This document shows positions 47,302 to 59,016 of a DNA stretch of 64,000 nt, piece by piece. A program made the translations under genes and the position numbers. Numbering within the stretch: position 1 is the first letter of the stretch; each line of letters opens with the position of its first letter. The stretch is from positions 5,981,460 to 6,045,459 of the forward strand of contig JANVCC010000261.1 of assembly GCA_025345505.1 (NCBI GenBank). The letters are read 5' to 3'. The stretch comes from Todiramphus chloris collaris (taxonomy: Eukaryota; Chordata; Aves; Coraciiformes; Alcedinidae). A model generated the notes under the pieces. The model saw only the letters and a list, made by a program, of their open reading frames with translations, searched no databases and was not told where the DNA came from.

Positions 47302-49928
47302 TTAAGGACATTACAGATTTGTCCTGGAAGGATAGAACTCCCTTCCCTTTATTTCCTGCTTATTTCTAAAAGCTGAATCTGTAATCTGTAAACCTTAGCT
47401 TAAGTTGGAGAATTATATTCTGATGTTTATTTCATTTTATGAGATGCTGTTAGGAGTTGGGCAGCGAGGTAAGGAAAGGAATGTAACCTGTTTTCAGCAC
47501 CTACAGTGCACTGGTGACATTTCTTTTCCTTGGAAAGGAAGCTCTGTGGGGTACTACAAGGTGTAGTGGTAAGAATTATAGCCATCTAGTTTCTCTGGTT
47601 CCCTACCTCCTGAATTATAGTATGAAATTTGGAGCTGATGCTCAGCTTCACTTTTTTTCTCCCTTTTGGGGATGTGTGTGGGAGGTTTTTTTCTCCCCCT
47701 CCCTTTTCTTCCTTGTATCACTCCAAAATAGTTCTCTCTAAACTCTACAAATACTGCCAGGAGAAAATTTGGCGTGTGCACATAATTTAACTGTTCACTT
47801 ATTCCTAATTGACAAGAATATGCCTTCAAACTAAGAATATTCTGGTTTTGCAGTTTGTTGTAAGGTTTATTTTGTATCTAATTTGTGACTAATTGGTTAT
47901 ACCATATGATAACACTATTTTGAAATCGGATGCCTCAATTTTTTTGTTTTAGTTTTTTACAATTTTGTTAATTTAAAGGAACTTTTCTGCTTGGCTGTTG
48001 GTGTTTTCTGGACACTCCTATTAATGTTTGAGCCTAGTAAGGGCAGTAGGTCTTCAGTTCATAGCTGAGGTTCACTTAACAGATGGCCTTCCTTGGCTTA
48101 CTTGCTGGTTCTCCTCCCCCTCTCTTCCCTTCTCTTGAGAGAGGTCTCGGTGCTCATGGCTGTTAACTTGTGGAAACTGGATCCTACTGGTTTAAGCCCT
48201 TGTGCATCCAAGCTGAGAATGCTCATGCTTATTCTGAGCAGTTGTCCTGATGCACAAGGTTTTCTTCCTTCTTCAACCTCCTTGTTTTCTTCCTTCCAGG
48301 AAATTTTCCCCACCCCTCCAGGTTTCCTCTTAGGCCAGTCAGACACCCATGCTGTTTTTCAGGAGGTGACCAGGTAGGAGCTTTGAACAGCCTTTTGCCT
48401 CATTTTCATGTCATCTCCCCAGTATTATCTGTGTGCTTAAACTTTATGGTTGTCAAATGTGATGATCTTGCTATACTTGAGCCCTCAGCATTTCCTTTTC
48501 AGTCTATGTGGTTCCAGAGATCCCTTAAACTGGGTCACAAGTTAGTTCCTTGAAAAATCTTCTTTGTGATCAAGTGGACTGAGGCTTCGGGCAGGGATGG
48601 AAGGAGTGGGCTTGGTGGCTCGCTGGGATAGATGCCAAATAGCTTCCTCTGAATCCTCACCTCTCTTCTCCCCATTCCTTGTGGTACAGTAGATACTGCA
48701 ACTGTGCTAACCAGGGTGGATTTTCCTTTTTGTAGCTCAAGAGCCATGTTTTCCAAGCATTATAATTTTTCATGAATTTAGTTCCTTCTTAGATATAACC
48801 ATTAATATCACCAATCTCTTTTCTTCTCCTTTTTCTGTTTTCCATTTTCCATCTTCCACAATTTCTTTGTTGCAGTGCTGGTAATGACACTTCCCAAATT
48901 GCTTAGAAAAGATAAAATCAAATCAACTCTCTCTCAGGGCAGAATCTCCCACAAGAGTGAAACCTAAAGTCTTGACCCATGTTTCATAGCTCAGAATATA
49001 GGGATCCTCCAAAAGGTTAGGTTAGCCATATGTTCTCCAAGGGAGAGTACGTGAAGGGCTAATACTGTGCTTGGGCACGTTTGGGCTCAGAAACATAAAG
49101 CTGACATGTACCACTTTAAGACAAACTTCTTAAATGAAATCTTAGTGTTCAGGAGGAGTTGGTGTGGCATGCTGCAACAGCTCTTCGCTCCATCACACCT
49201 GCTTCTCACACCAACATCCAGCTTTGAAGCAAATGGCAAAAACGTGACATCCTGAACTTTGGTGCTGAGCAACAAATTCCATCCTGCTTAATGAAGTATG
49301 AACAGAGATCTCCTGCTGATCGTGGTTTTCTTTGCTTCAAATTAAAAGTGGTTTTTTTCTGTTTATTGTACAGCACTTGAAAAGTTATTTTAGTGAGCCA
49401 ACAGTCTAACTGCTTTATCCTTTACCAGCCTGAACTGCTCTCAACTATTCAGTATTAACCGGACCAAAAAGTGCTATCTCAAAACAAACTGAAGTATAGC
49501 TCTACCCAGGAAAGCCATGGAAACACATTTATTTTTTTGTTCTTCAGCTGGAAGCAAATGTTCTGTTCTCATACCATGCAAAACTGGAATAGATTCAGGT
49601 CAGGCAATTAATACTCATTCCTTGAGACTCCTTGACAGTTTTAACTACAGTCACTCCCCTCTCCAGCCCACTCTTTTCACTTCTAACTATGAGAATGGGA
49701 ATTCCTTCATCTTTTGGGAATTGCACTTGCATTTCTCTGAGCCTCAATGGATAAAAGTCTGTTAAAACTTTATCTGAGTGGAACACATTTGGTATACGAA
49801 TTGTATTCTTGGGTTTTGTGATACAAAAATACCAGTGCTCACCAAAAATGGCTTTTGCTGGGAAGTGTTTTTACTGGGTTATTGTGGGCACTTTTATCCT
49901 AATCTCTGTATTACTAAATTTGTTACAG

Positions 49929-49943
49929 GGAATATTAATCCAG
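49929..49943 (+). other. Possible 15-nt microexon
   Basis: GGAATATTAATCCAG lies between a good acceptor (TTTGTTACAG) and a near-consensus donor (CAG|GTGAGT). Its length is a multiple of three, encoding GILIQ in one frame. Microexons of 3-27 nt exist in vertebrate, especially neuronal, transcripts. A pair of sites this close can also arise by chance. Confidence 0.2.
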
Positions 49944-50598
49944 GTGAGTCACAGCAGATCAGCAAGGCTTCCTTGGCTATGATCTAAAATGTCACTGATA
50001 AAGCCTAAAACCTTTTCCTTAGGCAAAAATGCAGCCATCCACTAGTCTGCAGTGGATACCAATCAGTCTTGTGCAAACAGACACGTAATGCCTTCCTCTC
50101 TGACCTTCACTGACCATCTGATTAGAAATCTGTTTAGTACATTAGCAACTGTCTCTGCCTAGAAACCCAAGAAATGCCCATGGAGAGTGTTTGTATAAAC
50201 TACCAGGCATGGAAAATATTACATACAATTTTTTTACTAGTCCTTAAGTCAGGATGTGGCATTACACCCAAAGGAGACGAAAAATCAGTTATTTGCTTTC
50301 TTCATTTCAAATTTGTCCTTCTCTCGCCTGTGTACGATTTGAGGGTTCAAGTGGCAGCAGAAGAGTTGAGAAGGCTGTATTGTGCTGAACAAAATGAGGG
50401 CTGTTCTCCAAAACCCTGTTCCCTGCTACACAGGGTCCATCTATACTGAAGGAAAAAGAATAAGTAACAACAGATTAGTTGTGCAGGGAACCACAAAACA
50501 CATTGCCTGTATGGAAGAGTCAGGCCTCCTCTCAACGTTGAATTCAGCTGCTGCTGGAAAGGTCTCCCCTCCCCCTGCAGTGTTGTGTGAACCAACAC

Positions 50599-50641
50599 CT
50601 TTTTCTTTTCTTTTCCTTTTTTTTTCCCCCCGCCTCTCTTT
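50599..50641. other. Long polypyrimidine tract
   Basis: An almost pure C/T run of about 43 bases (one G), followed about 14 bases later by GTTACAG. It may act as a strong branch/acceptor context or as an H-DNA-prone tract. No open exon follows it. Confidence 0.55.
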
Positions 50642-53600
50642 ATAATGTGTGTTACAGAGGTTTAATGTGCTGGAGCTGGTTGGATATTTTTCTCATTAAA
50701 ATTTATGTTTTGAATAGTTACCAGGTCAGCAAACTGGCTAAACAAAAAGGAGGAGGATTTAGCAGAGTCTAAGCCAGCCATTTACAACTAAATCTCTCGG
50801 GGTCTCTAATCACTAGTGAATCTAACTATCACTTTGATTTGAAGGGAGATTAAGGATTAGAAATATTTTATAAATCTATTTTTAACTTCAGTGCTGTTCT
50901 ACAGAAGCGAAGGATTCAGTGCAGCTTTTTCACCCTTTCTTCCCTCCTGCAGCAGTCTGGAATGATTTAGTTGGATAGACTGAAAAAATCTGAAGTGTCT
51001 CTACTCTGGCCATACCCAGTGCATGAAAAAGCTGTCAGTGGTGTGGCCAGTAATGCCTTGATACAGAAGAAATTTTGCTATCACAAAATGGGGTCATGGT
51101 AAGAAAGGGTTTGCCTGGGAAACTTTTGATTCGTACAAATCGTGGATGGTTATTTTCAGCTTTTTTTTTGTGTCTTTAAACCAAGTCTGAACACTTATGC
51201 CCTGGTTCCCACTGAGAGTGGCCTCTGTGGGGTACTGCAAGTCCTTCACCCATCACTCCCAACTTGCTGTTTTGTCTGTCAGGGGAACGTCCCGTGCTGT
51301 GGTTTGCTGTCATCCTCCTAGACAGGGGGATTTCAAATGCCAGTAGAAGCTGCCAGGGCGAGTCTAGGTAGGGGGAATCAAGTGTTTGGATACAAGGTGG
51401 TGGACCTGCCTTCCCCTACTGTATGTGTGCTTTGCCTTTTCCAAACTTCGGGGTAGCCTGTTCTAGTAGTGAGTGACTTTGGGAATCTGTCCCAGAGAAG
51501 CCCTGTGGATGCACAAGCAGCATCCTCCCGTTCCCCCAGGACACTGCACCTTTTCCTCCCTTCCCCTCGGTCATCTCCACCGGCTGCTCGAACCATTTTG
51601 CTCTGCTAGGTAAATTCACAAAGCAGAAGTGGGGTCAGGGGGAGGCGTGATGCCTCCCATTTCTCTGAAAGCTTCATCATGATTTGCTGCTTTTTTAAAT
51701 ACCAAAAATAACATTCTGAACTGATGTGTAAATGTTAATGAAACCGAGCTGGGGTAAAGGTGCTGAGGTTTGCCTGGAAATGCCATCTGGAGATCTGTCA
51801 GCACAGGGCTTGTTCTTTGTATTATTCTTTCAACCTGCTGTAAACAATTTCAATGGCTTCTGGATTTCCCCTTGATATACAAATGAATCTTCAGTGCTGA
51901 TCCTCCCTCTGATTCTCCGTATCAGTTCTGATGCCAAATGAAAACAAAACTCCCTTCTGTGTAATAGCTCAACTGCGTCTCTGCTCCTGGGGGACTAGTC
52001 CTGGCAGGGAAGGAAGCCAGCCCTCTCTCTGCCACCAGCCTTCAGCAGTTTGTCAGGTCAGAGTGCAGAAAGTCAAGGTGGAGACCTGATCCTTGAAACC
52101 TGTCTCCAAGGCACCAGCTCTGGCACCCCGGGCAAGGCGAAAAAAGCAGGGCAGAAGATGAACTGCAGCTTGCCCCTTCCACAGCTTTGTATAAAGCCTT
52201 TGAACCCTTGCCCTAAGGGGAGCCAGGGTGCCCCTGCAAGGCAGGGGGCTTCCAACAATGCTCTCCTTGTGCTGCCTGGCTTCTCCAAGCGCCGCGGCAT
52301 CTGGGATTATCCTCTAAACTGCCTGGTGAGAAGGAACCCCCTTCTGGTGTAAGAATGATTTCCTACTCTTGCTGATGGATGAAGCTGAAATAAAGCAGTT
52401 TAATTTTTAGAAAACTGTCGACCCTGAAAGGATTGAGCTATTATTTTAATTAATGTAATAAGCAAACACTACTTGGAAATCATTAAAAGAACATACGCAC
52501 AGCTCCCCATCCTGCTGTCTGACATGTATTGATGAAACTTTTCTTGAACCAGAGGGATGCAGGTTAATTTTTTCCTGCTAAATTGACGGCAGCGTGGGCA
52601 AGACGTTTTGCTGTTGCTTTCTATTGCGCTTCCGTCACCAGGAAATTTGTAGTCAAATACAGGCTATTAGTGTAAGTGTGGGTGAATGTTGCGAGTGAAC
52701 ATTCATAATGAACTCCTCGCGGGGGGTTGAAATGAGAGTTGGCAGAATCAATTTTCAGCTATCCCGGTTTTCCTTAGTCATGCTGACCTGTTGAAACTCT
52801 TGCAGGTCCACCTTGAAGCTCGCAAGGTTGAGAGGGGGCAGCTTATGTCAAAAGGCTTCTCAGATGCATAATGGAAAGTAGAAAAGAAAATTGTACTATA
52901 CAATAACTGGAGATTTAAAGTTTCAGCATATATAAGCTACATATGCGTATGCATTTCCTGCCCTGCTGGATTTGAAGCTGTGGCTTGAAATTTGCTTCCT
53001 GGATTCATGTGTTCCCTGAGTGTAAGGCTATAGAATCAGCTGGTCTGCCTCAAGGATTGCATTTGGAGCAGTTCATTTTTTTTATGCGTATACAGTTCTG
53101 ACTGCAGGAGAAAGATGGGGTTTGTAGCAGGGATGTGAGGCCAGATTGAACCTGCTAACTCAAATGAAACAGAAGACGGGCAGCGTGAACTCAAGTTGCT
53201 CACCAAGGTGTAGGGTTGTCCAACCCTAGTTGGTGGCACTGAGCGAGCACGATGCAGACATCCCTTCTGTGGGCATCAAAGCACTGGGAAAGTATCTTGG
53301 AAAAATTCTGCTGCAGAAAAGAAAGAAATAACTCTAAATCTTCAGATCTGTATGGAGGGTGGAAAAGTTTAACCAAGTTTCAGAATACAGAACTATTCTG
53401 TATGGTCGGTGAAGCAGGTTTCATAGAAAGTTTAAGATCCTTTGGAAAGAGGCTGCTGGAAAAAATGGGCAAGCAAATGGCTAGCATGAGGTAAAATGCA
53501 GATGAGTATCAGGCTTGCAAGCACAGAAAACCCACTTTTCAATAGTGTAACGACTTTGTAAAATAACACAGCAAGCATTTTTGGGGATAAATCCCTACTC

Positions 53601-56597
53601 ACATGGTTCTGCTTAGTATAGCTGGTGCTCAGCTGACAGGAGCTGGAGCTCTCTGCATTGCCCAGACCCTCAGGATGGGCAGGGTTCTAAATCTCACTGT
53701 GCTTCGTGTTGCTCAGTGACAGCAGGTGGAAGGTGATGAAGATGGCAGATGAGCTGATCTGTGGTGTCATTTCTTTGTCTTTACATCACACGTGTGCAAT
53801 CCTTATACCTGGTTTTCTCAAGGAGACAGCCAAAACTAGCAAGATAGCACCACAGAGTCAGAGGAGTTGTTTAATGAAGGCTGAGACCCTAAGTAATTAT
53901 GGACCTGAAGGATGAAAATGAAGAAGATTCAGGATATATATTTTTGGGGAAAAAATTCTGATTATTATTGCATTGCCCTGTTGCCTTTACCTGTGAAGAA
54001 GGAGTTGTCATATTCTAACTTTTTTTAATGTGTAGAAGTGGAACTCTGCTATAAGGTTAAGGCAGATGACCCAACACTTGCTCTTTAGCCCTCACTTCTT
54101 TCCGTCAGTGCTGCTTGAGTTCGGTCCTGGAAGTGGAATCAGCTTTAATAAGGGAAACGAAAATCTTGTTTTCAGACAGATGTTGGCTATGAAAAGCAGA
54201 AACATGTTAGAAAGCTTGATCTGATGAGCTGTACATATGGTTTAACTTTTCGGTAGAGAATGCAATTAAATTGTCTGGCGATCGTGGATTAGTCCATAGT
54301 GCTTTGTGCTGTGATCTTGCACGAAGATCTTAAGTGTGTGGTTTTGGTATTTCTGGTATATGGAAGCTGCTAGTGCTGTAGCTTTTCTGTTGTGAGCGAT
54401 TGGTCTCTGGCTCAGTTTATTTACTAATTAAACTTCCTTTTTTCACCAATCACTAGAGTGATGTGCTATGTGGTCATAGATAAACTCATCCTCTATTACC
54501 CTGGGAAGAATGCTTTTTAACTTTCATTTTTCTCAATATTAATACTAACTCCAAAGCTGCTTTTTTTAATGTAGAAGAAAAAATCATTGAGTACCATAGA
54601 TTTTGGTGGTTTTTTACTGTATATTTAATACATCTTTTTGAAGTATGAAGTAATGCAGCTAAAAAAGGAAGGAAGGGACCTTTTTTAGGAAATGACTGCT
54701 TCAAGAACTGCAATTGATGTCATTTCATCTGTGGATATCCTAACTGTGTCTTTGCCTTTCTACTCCCTGTGTTCAGAAATCTCAACTGAAATTGTCACTT
54801 TCCTGAAAGGAACATTAAGCTGTTGGATAAACTTTTTCAATGCTTTGTGATAACTCGAGCAAAGAGTTGTCTTCTGCCTGGTTTGGGGTTTGACTTCTTT
54901 TAGCTTGGGATGTCTCAGTTTTCTGGTCGCTAAGCATCATCTGTCTCTCTTCTGACTATCTACAGTAATCAATTTTAAGTGTCTGAAACTCAAATATCCT
55001 TTCTCTCCATCCGTGGCATCTTCACAGTCTTAAATCTGTGCGCTAACACAAACTGCTCGGTATTGATTGAGTTTCATTATTCAAGGAATAACTTTTTCTA
55101 ACTGCAAGCATTAACAGTGTTTTTTCTCTTAATCCCAGGGGTAGATTTAAGATCACCTTCTAAAACTAAAGTTCTTTCACAGAAATTTAGAGCACAGAAT
55201 TTCTCTGGAGCATTTGCAGCTGCTAATGTTAGTTTGTCTGCTGTGCTTAGGAATCGGTTTGTAATAACATATCTTGTGATAATCCAGCAGCTGGGAACTT
55301 GGTGTGCATTCGGAGACAAATAGGCGGCCAAGCACTCTGATAATTACCACTTCACAGCCCTTTGCTGCAAAATGGGATTGGTGCAAAAATGGCTTTCAGC
55401 CGGAGATGCCCCAAACCAATAGCAGGGAGAAGGTCTCACTAGAAACACATATAGGATAAAATATTCAATAGCATTTCAGAAAGCATTAGCGAGGCAAAGT
55501 ACAACTCTTTAAATCATGAATTATCATTTACACGGGTAAAACAAAATCCCCTAAGTGGTCTTCTAAAAACACTTCTGAAACTAAACCACCCCACGTGCAG
55601 TCTGTAGCATTTATTTTCTGTTGAGCTGCTTTGGGCAGGGCTGCCTTACTAACTGGTTTTGTTTGGCTCTCAGCAAGCTGGCAGACGTACTACAAGAGAG
55701 TAAAAAATTGGCTAGGCACTCTGTTTCTTTATACCTTTTGGATTCAGCTATGCTAATTTGAACTGCCAGAAGAGGGTTTAGATGGGTACTCACCTTATTC
55801 AAGGTAATGAAACAAAATACGTGTGACGGAATGCATTCAAGAGAACTGAGGCAGATGCGTATCTCACTTAGATCTGCATTTTAGATTTATCATCTTTGTT
55901 GCCTTCTTGAGTAGCAGTGAAAAACTAAACGAAGTGGCAGTACTGAAGCTGTATGCTCTTACTCACCATGTCTGTTCACCCACCTTTGGAGCTCACCCTC
56001 TTTCCCTTTTCTTGGTGACACTGTAGCACATGCTGTGAACATATGCCAAAATGCTCGCTCTTAAGAGCTGCTTTCATTCATCTTGAGCTGTTATCGAGAG
56101 CTTTGTCTGCTTCGTAGATAAATTGCACAACACTTGAAGCAATGGCCTTTTGTACTGGAAAGCAGACAAATGATTCTGACAGAAACTCAGTTTCCTTCAT
56201 AGAGAGTGAGTGGAGATGGCTTACCTCATGCAGAATATGGGTGTCAGAACACCTTCTGCTTCTCAGCTGAGGCAGTGATATAAACGTGGCTGCTGATCCT
56301 AAACAAAAAAAAAAAAAATCAGAAATGTTTGCTTGCTGCAAACTACTTTGCATGCCTGGTAGATATTCCAATGTTATGCTCCAAAAACTGTCATCCATAA
56401 GCTACTACATGTATTTCATTAAGGTGATTTTCAGATCATGTATTATTTTGGCTCTACACTTGTTTTGAATTCTCTTTAATATAGTTTTAGCTGTAGCATA
56501 AATGTACCTAACATCAAATACTCTTTGACAGGATACTTGTTGAAAAAAAAAAAAACCCCAGATCTGTGGTGTATTGAAGGCTTCATTTCAGTTCTGA

Positions 56598-57180
56598 ATC
56601 ACAGAATGGTAGGGATTGGAAGAGACCTCTGGGGATCATCTGGTCCAACCCCTGTGACAAGGCAGGGTCACCCAGAGCAGCATGCCCAGGATCGCATTGT
56701 CGAGGCTGGTTTGGGAAGTCTGCAGAGAAGGAGACTCCACAGCCTCTCGGGGCAGCTTGTTCCAGGCTCCGTCACCCTCACAGGAAAGAAGTTTCTCCAT
56801 ATGTTTAGGTGGAACTTCCTGTGTTCCAGTTTGTGTCTGCTGCTCGTTGTCCTATCACTGGGCACCACTGAAAAGAGACTGGCCCCATCCTCTTGACACC
56901 CACCCTTTAGGTTTTTATAAGTACTGATAAGATCCCCTCTGTCTTCTTGTCTCCAAGCTAAACAGACCCAGGTCTCTCAGCCTTTCCGTGTAAGAGAGAT
57001 GCTTCAGTCCCCTAATCATCTTTGTAGCCCCCTCCAGTAGTTCCTTGTTTCTCTTGAACTGGGGAGCCCAGAACTGGACACAATACTCAGACTTGGGCTC
57101 ACTAGAGCAGAGCAGAGAGGGAGAAGGACCTGCCTCATCCTGCTGGTCACACTCTTCTTAATGCACCCGAATGTGTCATC
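56598..57180 (-). mobile_element. CR1 LINE, 3' portion, reverse orientation
   Basis: It begins with TCACAGAATGGTAGGGATTG, the reverse complement of a CR1 terminus, and continues through GGTCCAACCCC, ACTTCCTGTGTTCCAGTTTG and CCAGAACTGGACACAATACT, all diagnostic CR1 blocks. About 580 bases are retained, reaching into the end of the reverse-transcriptase frame, but open frames are interrupted. It is moderately diverged. It is in inverted orientation to the copy at 58.7 kb. Confidence 0.96.
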
Positions 57181-58711
57181 GAATTTGTTCCAGAAGTAAA
57201 GTGAACTTGATTTTCGTATTTGCTTGTATTGCTGATGGTCAGAGCTATAATAAATTGAATTCCTTCTTAAACACTTCTTAAACACATAAGCCAAGTTACT
57301 GTCTGCACCAGGCATTTACAATACAGAGTGATAGTACCTTTCCTAAGAAAACAGCCTTTTTAATCACATGGAAGAACATCAACCCCTCCTTTTCACTGCT
57401 GATACACAAGTGTAGGGAACTATTTGAGCAACAGTACTCCCATAATTTGAGTGCAATACTTCAGTAGATTCACACCGGGGGAGAGAGGAGGAGGAAAAAA
57501 GCTACAAACTCTGCCAGAGATTGTAAAGCACGTGTATCTTCAGCAAGCAAATGAGATACGAGGGATGAAACGGGAAGCTGCTCTGTAATGCACAGACAGC
57601 ATGTCCGGTGCTGAGCCCAAGCTCTGAAGTTTCTCTGCGTGTTGGTGAAGATGTCAAACTCTGAGGTACGTTTATTCTGCCTCATGTAAAGGCCTGTGAG
57701 CTACTAAGGACTGCCTGAGCTGCTGACTCAGTCATTGTTCCTGATTTTCACAGCTCCTCCCATTCAGTTAATTAAAAAACCTGTTCCTGAACAGGAAACA
57801 AAAGCACTTTTTATGCAGAGTTCATCTCTGTACATTTTCAAGATTTCTGCTCCGTGAATGCACTTTTTCTTTAGCTTTGCTCACTGCAGCACAAGTGCCT
57901 GCCAGGGGCAGTCCTGCCAGCCCCCCTCTCCTTCCCGGGTGGAATATTTCACTACACACCGTCCTACACTCGTGCTGGGGCCCGCGGAGCGCAGGACAGG
58001 GTCAGATCCTGATGGGCACAAAAGGCTGCAAGGCAATGAATGGTGCTGGTACTGGGGGTACTCAAGTGGGAGTAGCAGGAGGAAAACCATCTGTCAGCAA
58101 AAGAGCAGAAAGCATAAAGGGTGCTGGGTTTGCAACTGCAGACAGTGCCTTTGCACCGCGGCAGAAACACCAAGAGCTTGAGTTTTGGTGAGCGTGGACT
58201 TTGAAGCTTTTGCAAAATAAATAAATAAAAGCTGTTACTGAGCACGGCGAAGTTAAAGATTAAGCTCAGCAGTTGGCTGCTATTATTTTAGCAAAAGCCT
58301 CGACTTGCCAAGAAATAGAAGAACATGTGTGAAGTTGTTTGGAAAAGCCACTTTCATTCTATCCATTTGATTTTTCTAAGAGGTGGCTACCAAATCCGAA
58401 ACGCTGTGCCTGGTGTGAATTCACAGGGCATTTGTGGTCGGTGTCTCTGCAATCCATCTTATCACCAAAAATACGCCTTTGCACATCTTAAATTTCCTCC
58501 CTGGAACTGCAACTCTTTCCAGTGCTTTTTTTAATCAACAAAGCGAAGTAATACGACTCGGAGCAGGCCTGACACAGAGACTGGAACCTGGCAGCTTCTG
58601 AACTGCATGTTGGCTTTCTTCAATCAAATTTTGGTCCTCTAAAATGATTATCCCTCTTTCCAAAATCAGCTGTTCCTCTAAGAACAAAGGCTTCCATCTG
58701 TCAGTGTAAGA
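57181..58711. other. Spacer between two inverted CR1 copies
   Basis: Contains a GC-rich patch at 57.88-58.17 kb with two overlapping forward frames of about 105 codons and a reverse frame. None shows a recognisable domain. A 12-bp tandem repeat (CTTAAACACTT-type) lies near 57265, and ATAAATAAATAAA near 58217. This region would form the loop if the flanking CR1 copies paired in RNA. Confidence 0.4.
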
Positions 58712-59016
58712 CACCTGAAGGGTGGGTGTCGAGTAGAGGGGGCCCAGTCTCCTTTCAGTGGTGCCCTGGGATAGGCAATGAACACAACTGAACATGGGAA
58801 GCTCCACCTCAACATCGGGAAAAGCTTTTCTGTGCGGGTGATGGAGCCTGGACCAGGATGCCCAGGGAGGCTGTGGAGTCTCCTGCTCTGGAGACTTCCC
58901 AAATCCACCTGGATCTGTTCCTGTGTGGGCTGCCCTGGGTGCCCCTGCTCTGGCAGGGGGGTTGGACTCGGTGATCTCCAGAGGTCCCTCCCAACCCCTA
59001 CCATTCATTCTATGAT
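58712..59016 (+). mobile_element. CR1 LINE, 3' end, forward orientation
   Basis: Contains AGTCTCCTTTCAGTGGTGCC, GGGAAGCTCCACCTCAACAT and GGGGGGTTGGACTCGGTGAT, and ends ATTCATTCTATGAT, the CR1 terminus. It matches the reverse complement of the copy at 56598-57180 block for block, so both belong to the same or a close subfamily. The long reverse-strand frame at 58535-59008 is only an antisense shadow of this element. Confidence 0.96.

Larger units (their letters stand above)
47302..56597. other. Long non-coding stretch, no gene recognised
   Basis: Intron- or intergenic-like DNA. It contains a long polypyrimidine tract at 50599-50641, a possible 15-nt microexon at 49929-49943 and reverse-strand donor-like sites near 55790 and 55960 (AAG|GTGAGT and ATG|GTGAGT). 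The exons those donors would need are short and out of phase with each other. A GC-richer patch at 52.0-52.35 kb has overlapping frames on both strands and no family features. Confidence 0.4.

Noticed and set aside
55796-56030. Two reverse-strand donors (AAG|GTGAGT and ATG|GTGAGT) with short open exons
   Set aside because: The enclosed exons are about 52-54 bases, their phases do not join, and neither peptide is recognisable.
56525-56896. 123-codon forward frame
   Set aside because: It lies antisense within the reverse-oriented CR1 copy and reflects that repeat's sequence.
58535-59008. 157-codon reverse-strand frame
   Set aside because: It is the antisense of a CR1 3' end at 58712-59016, so it is a shadow of a repeat.
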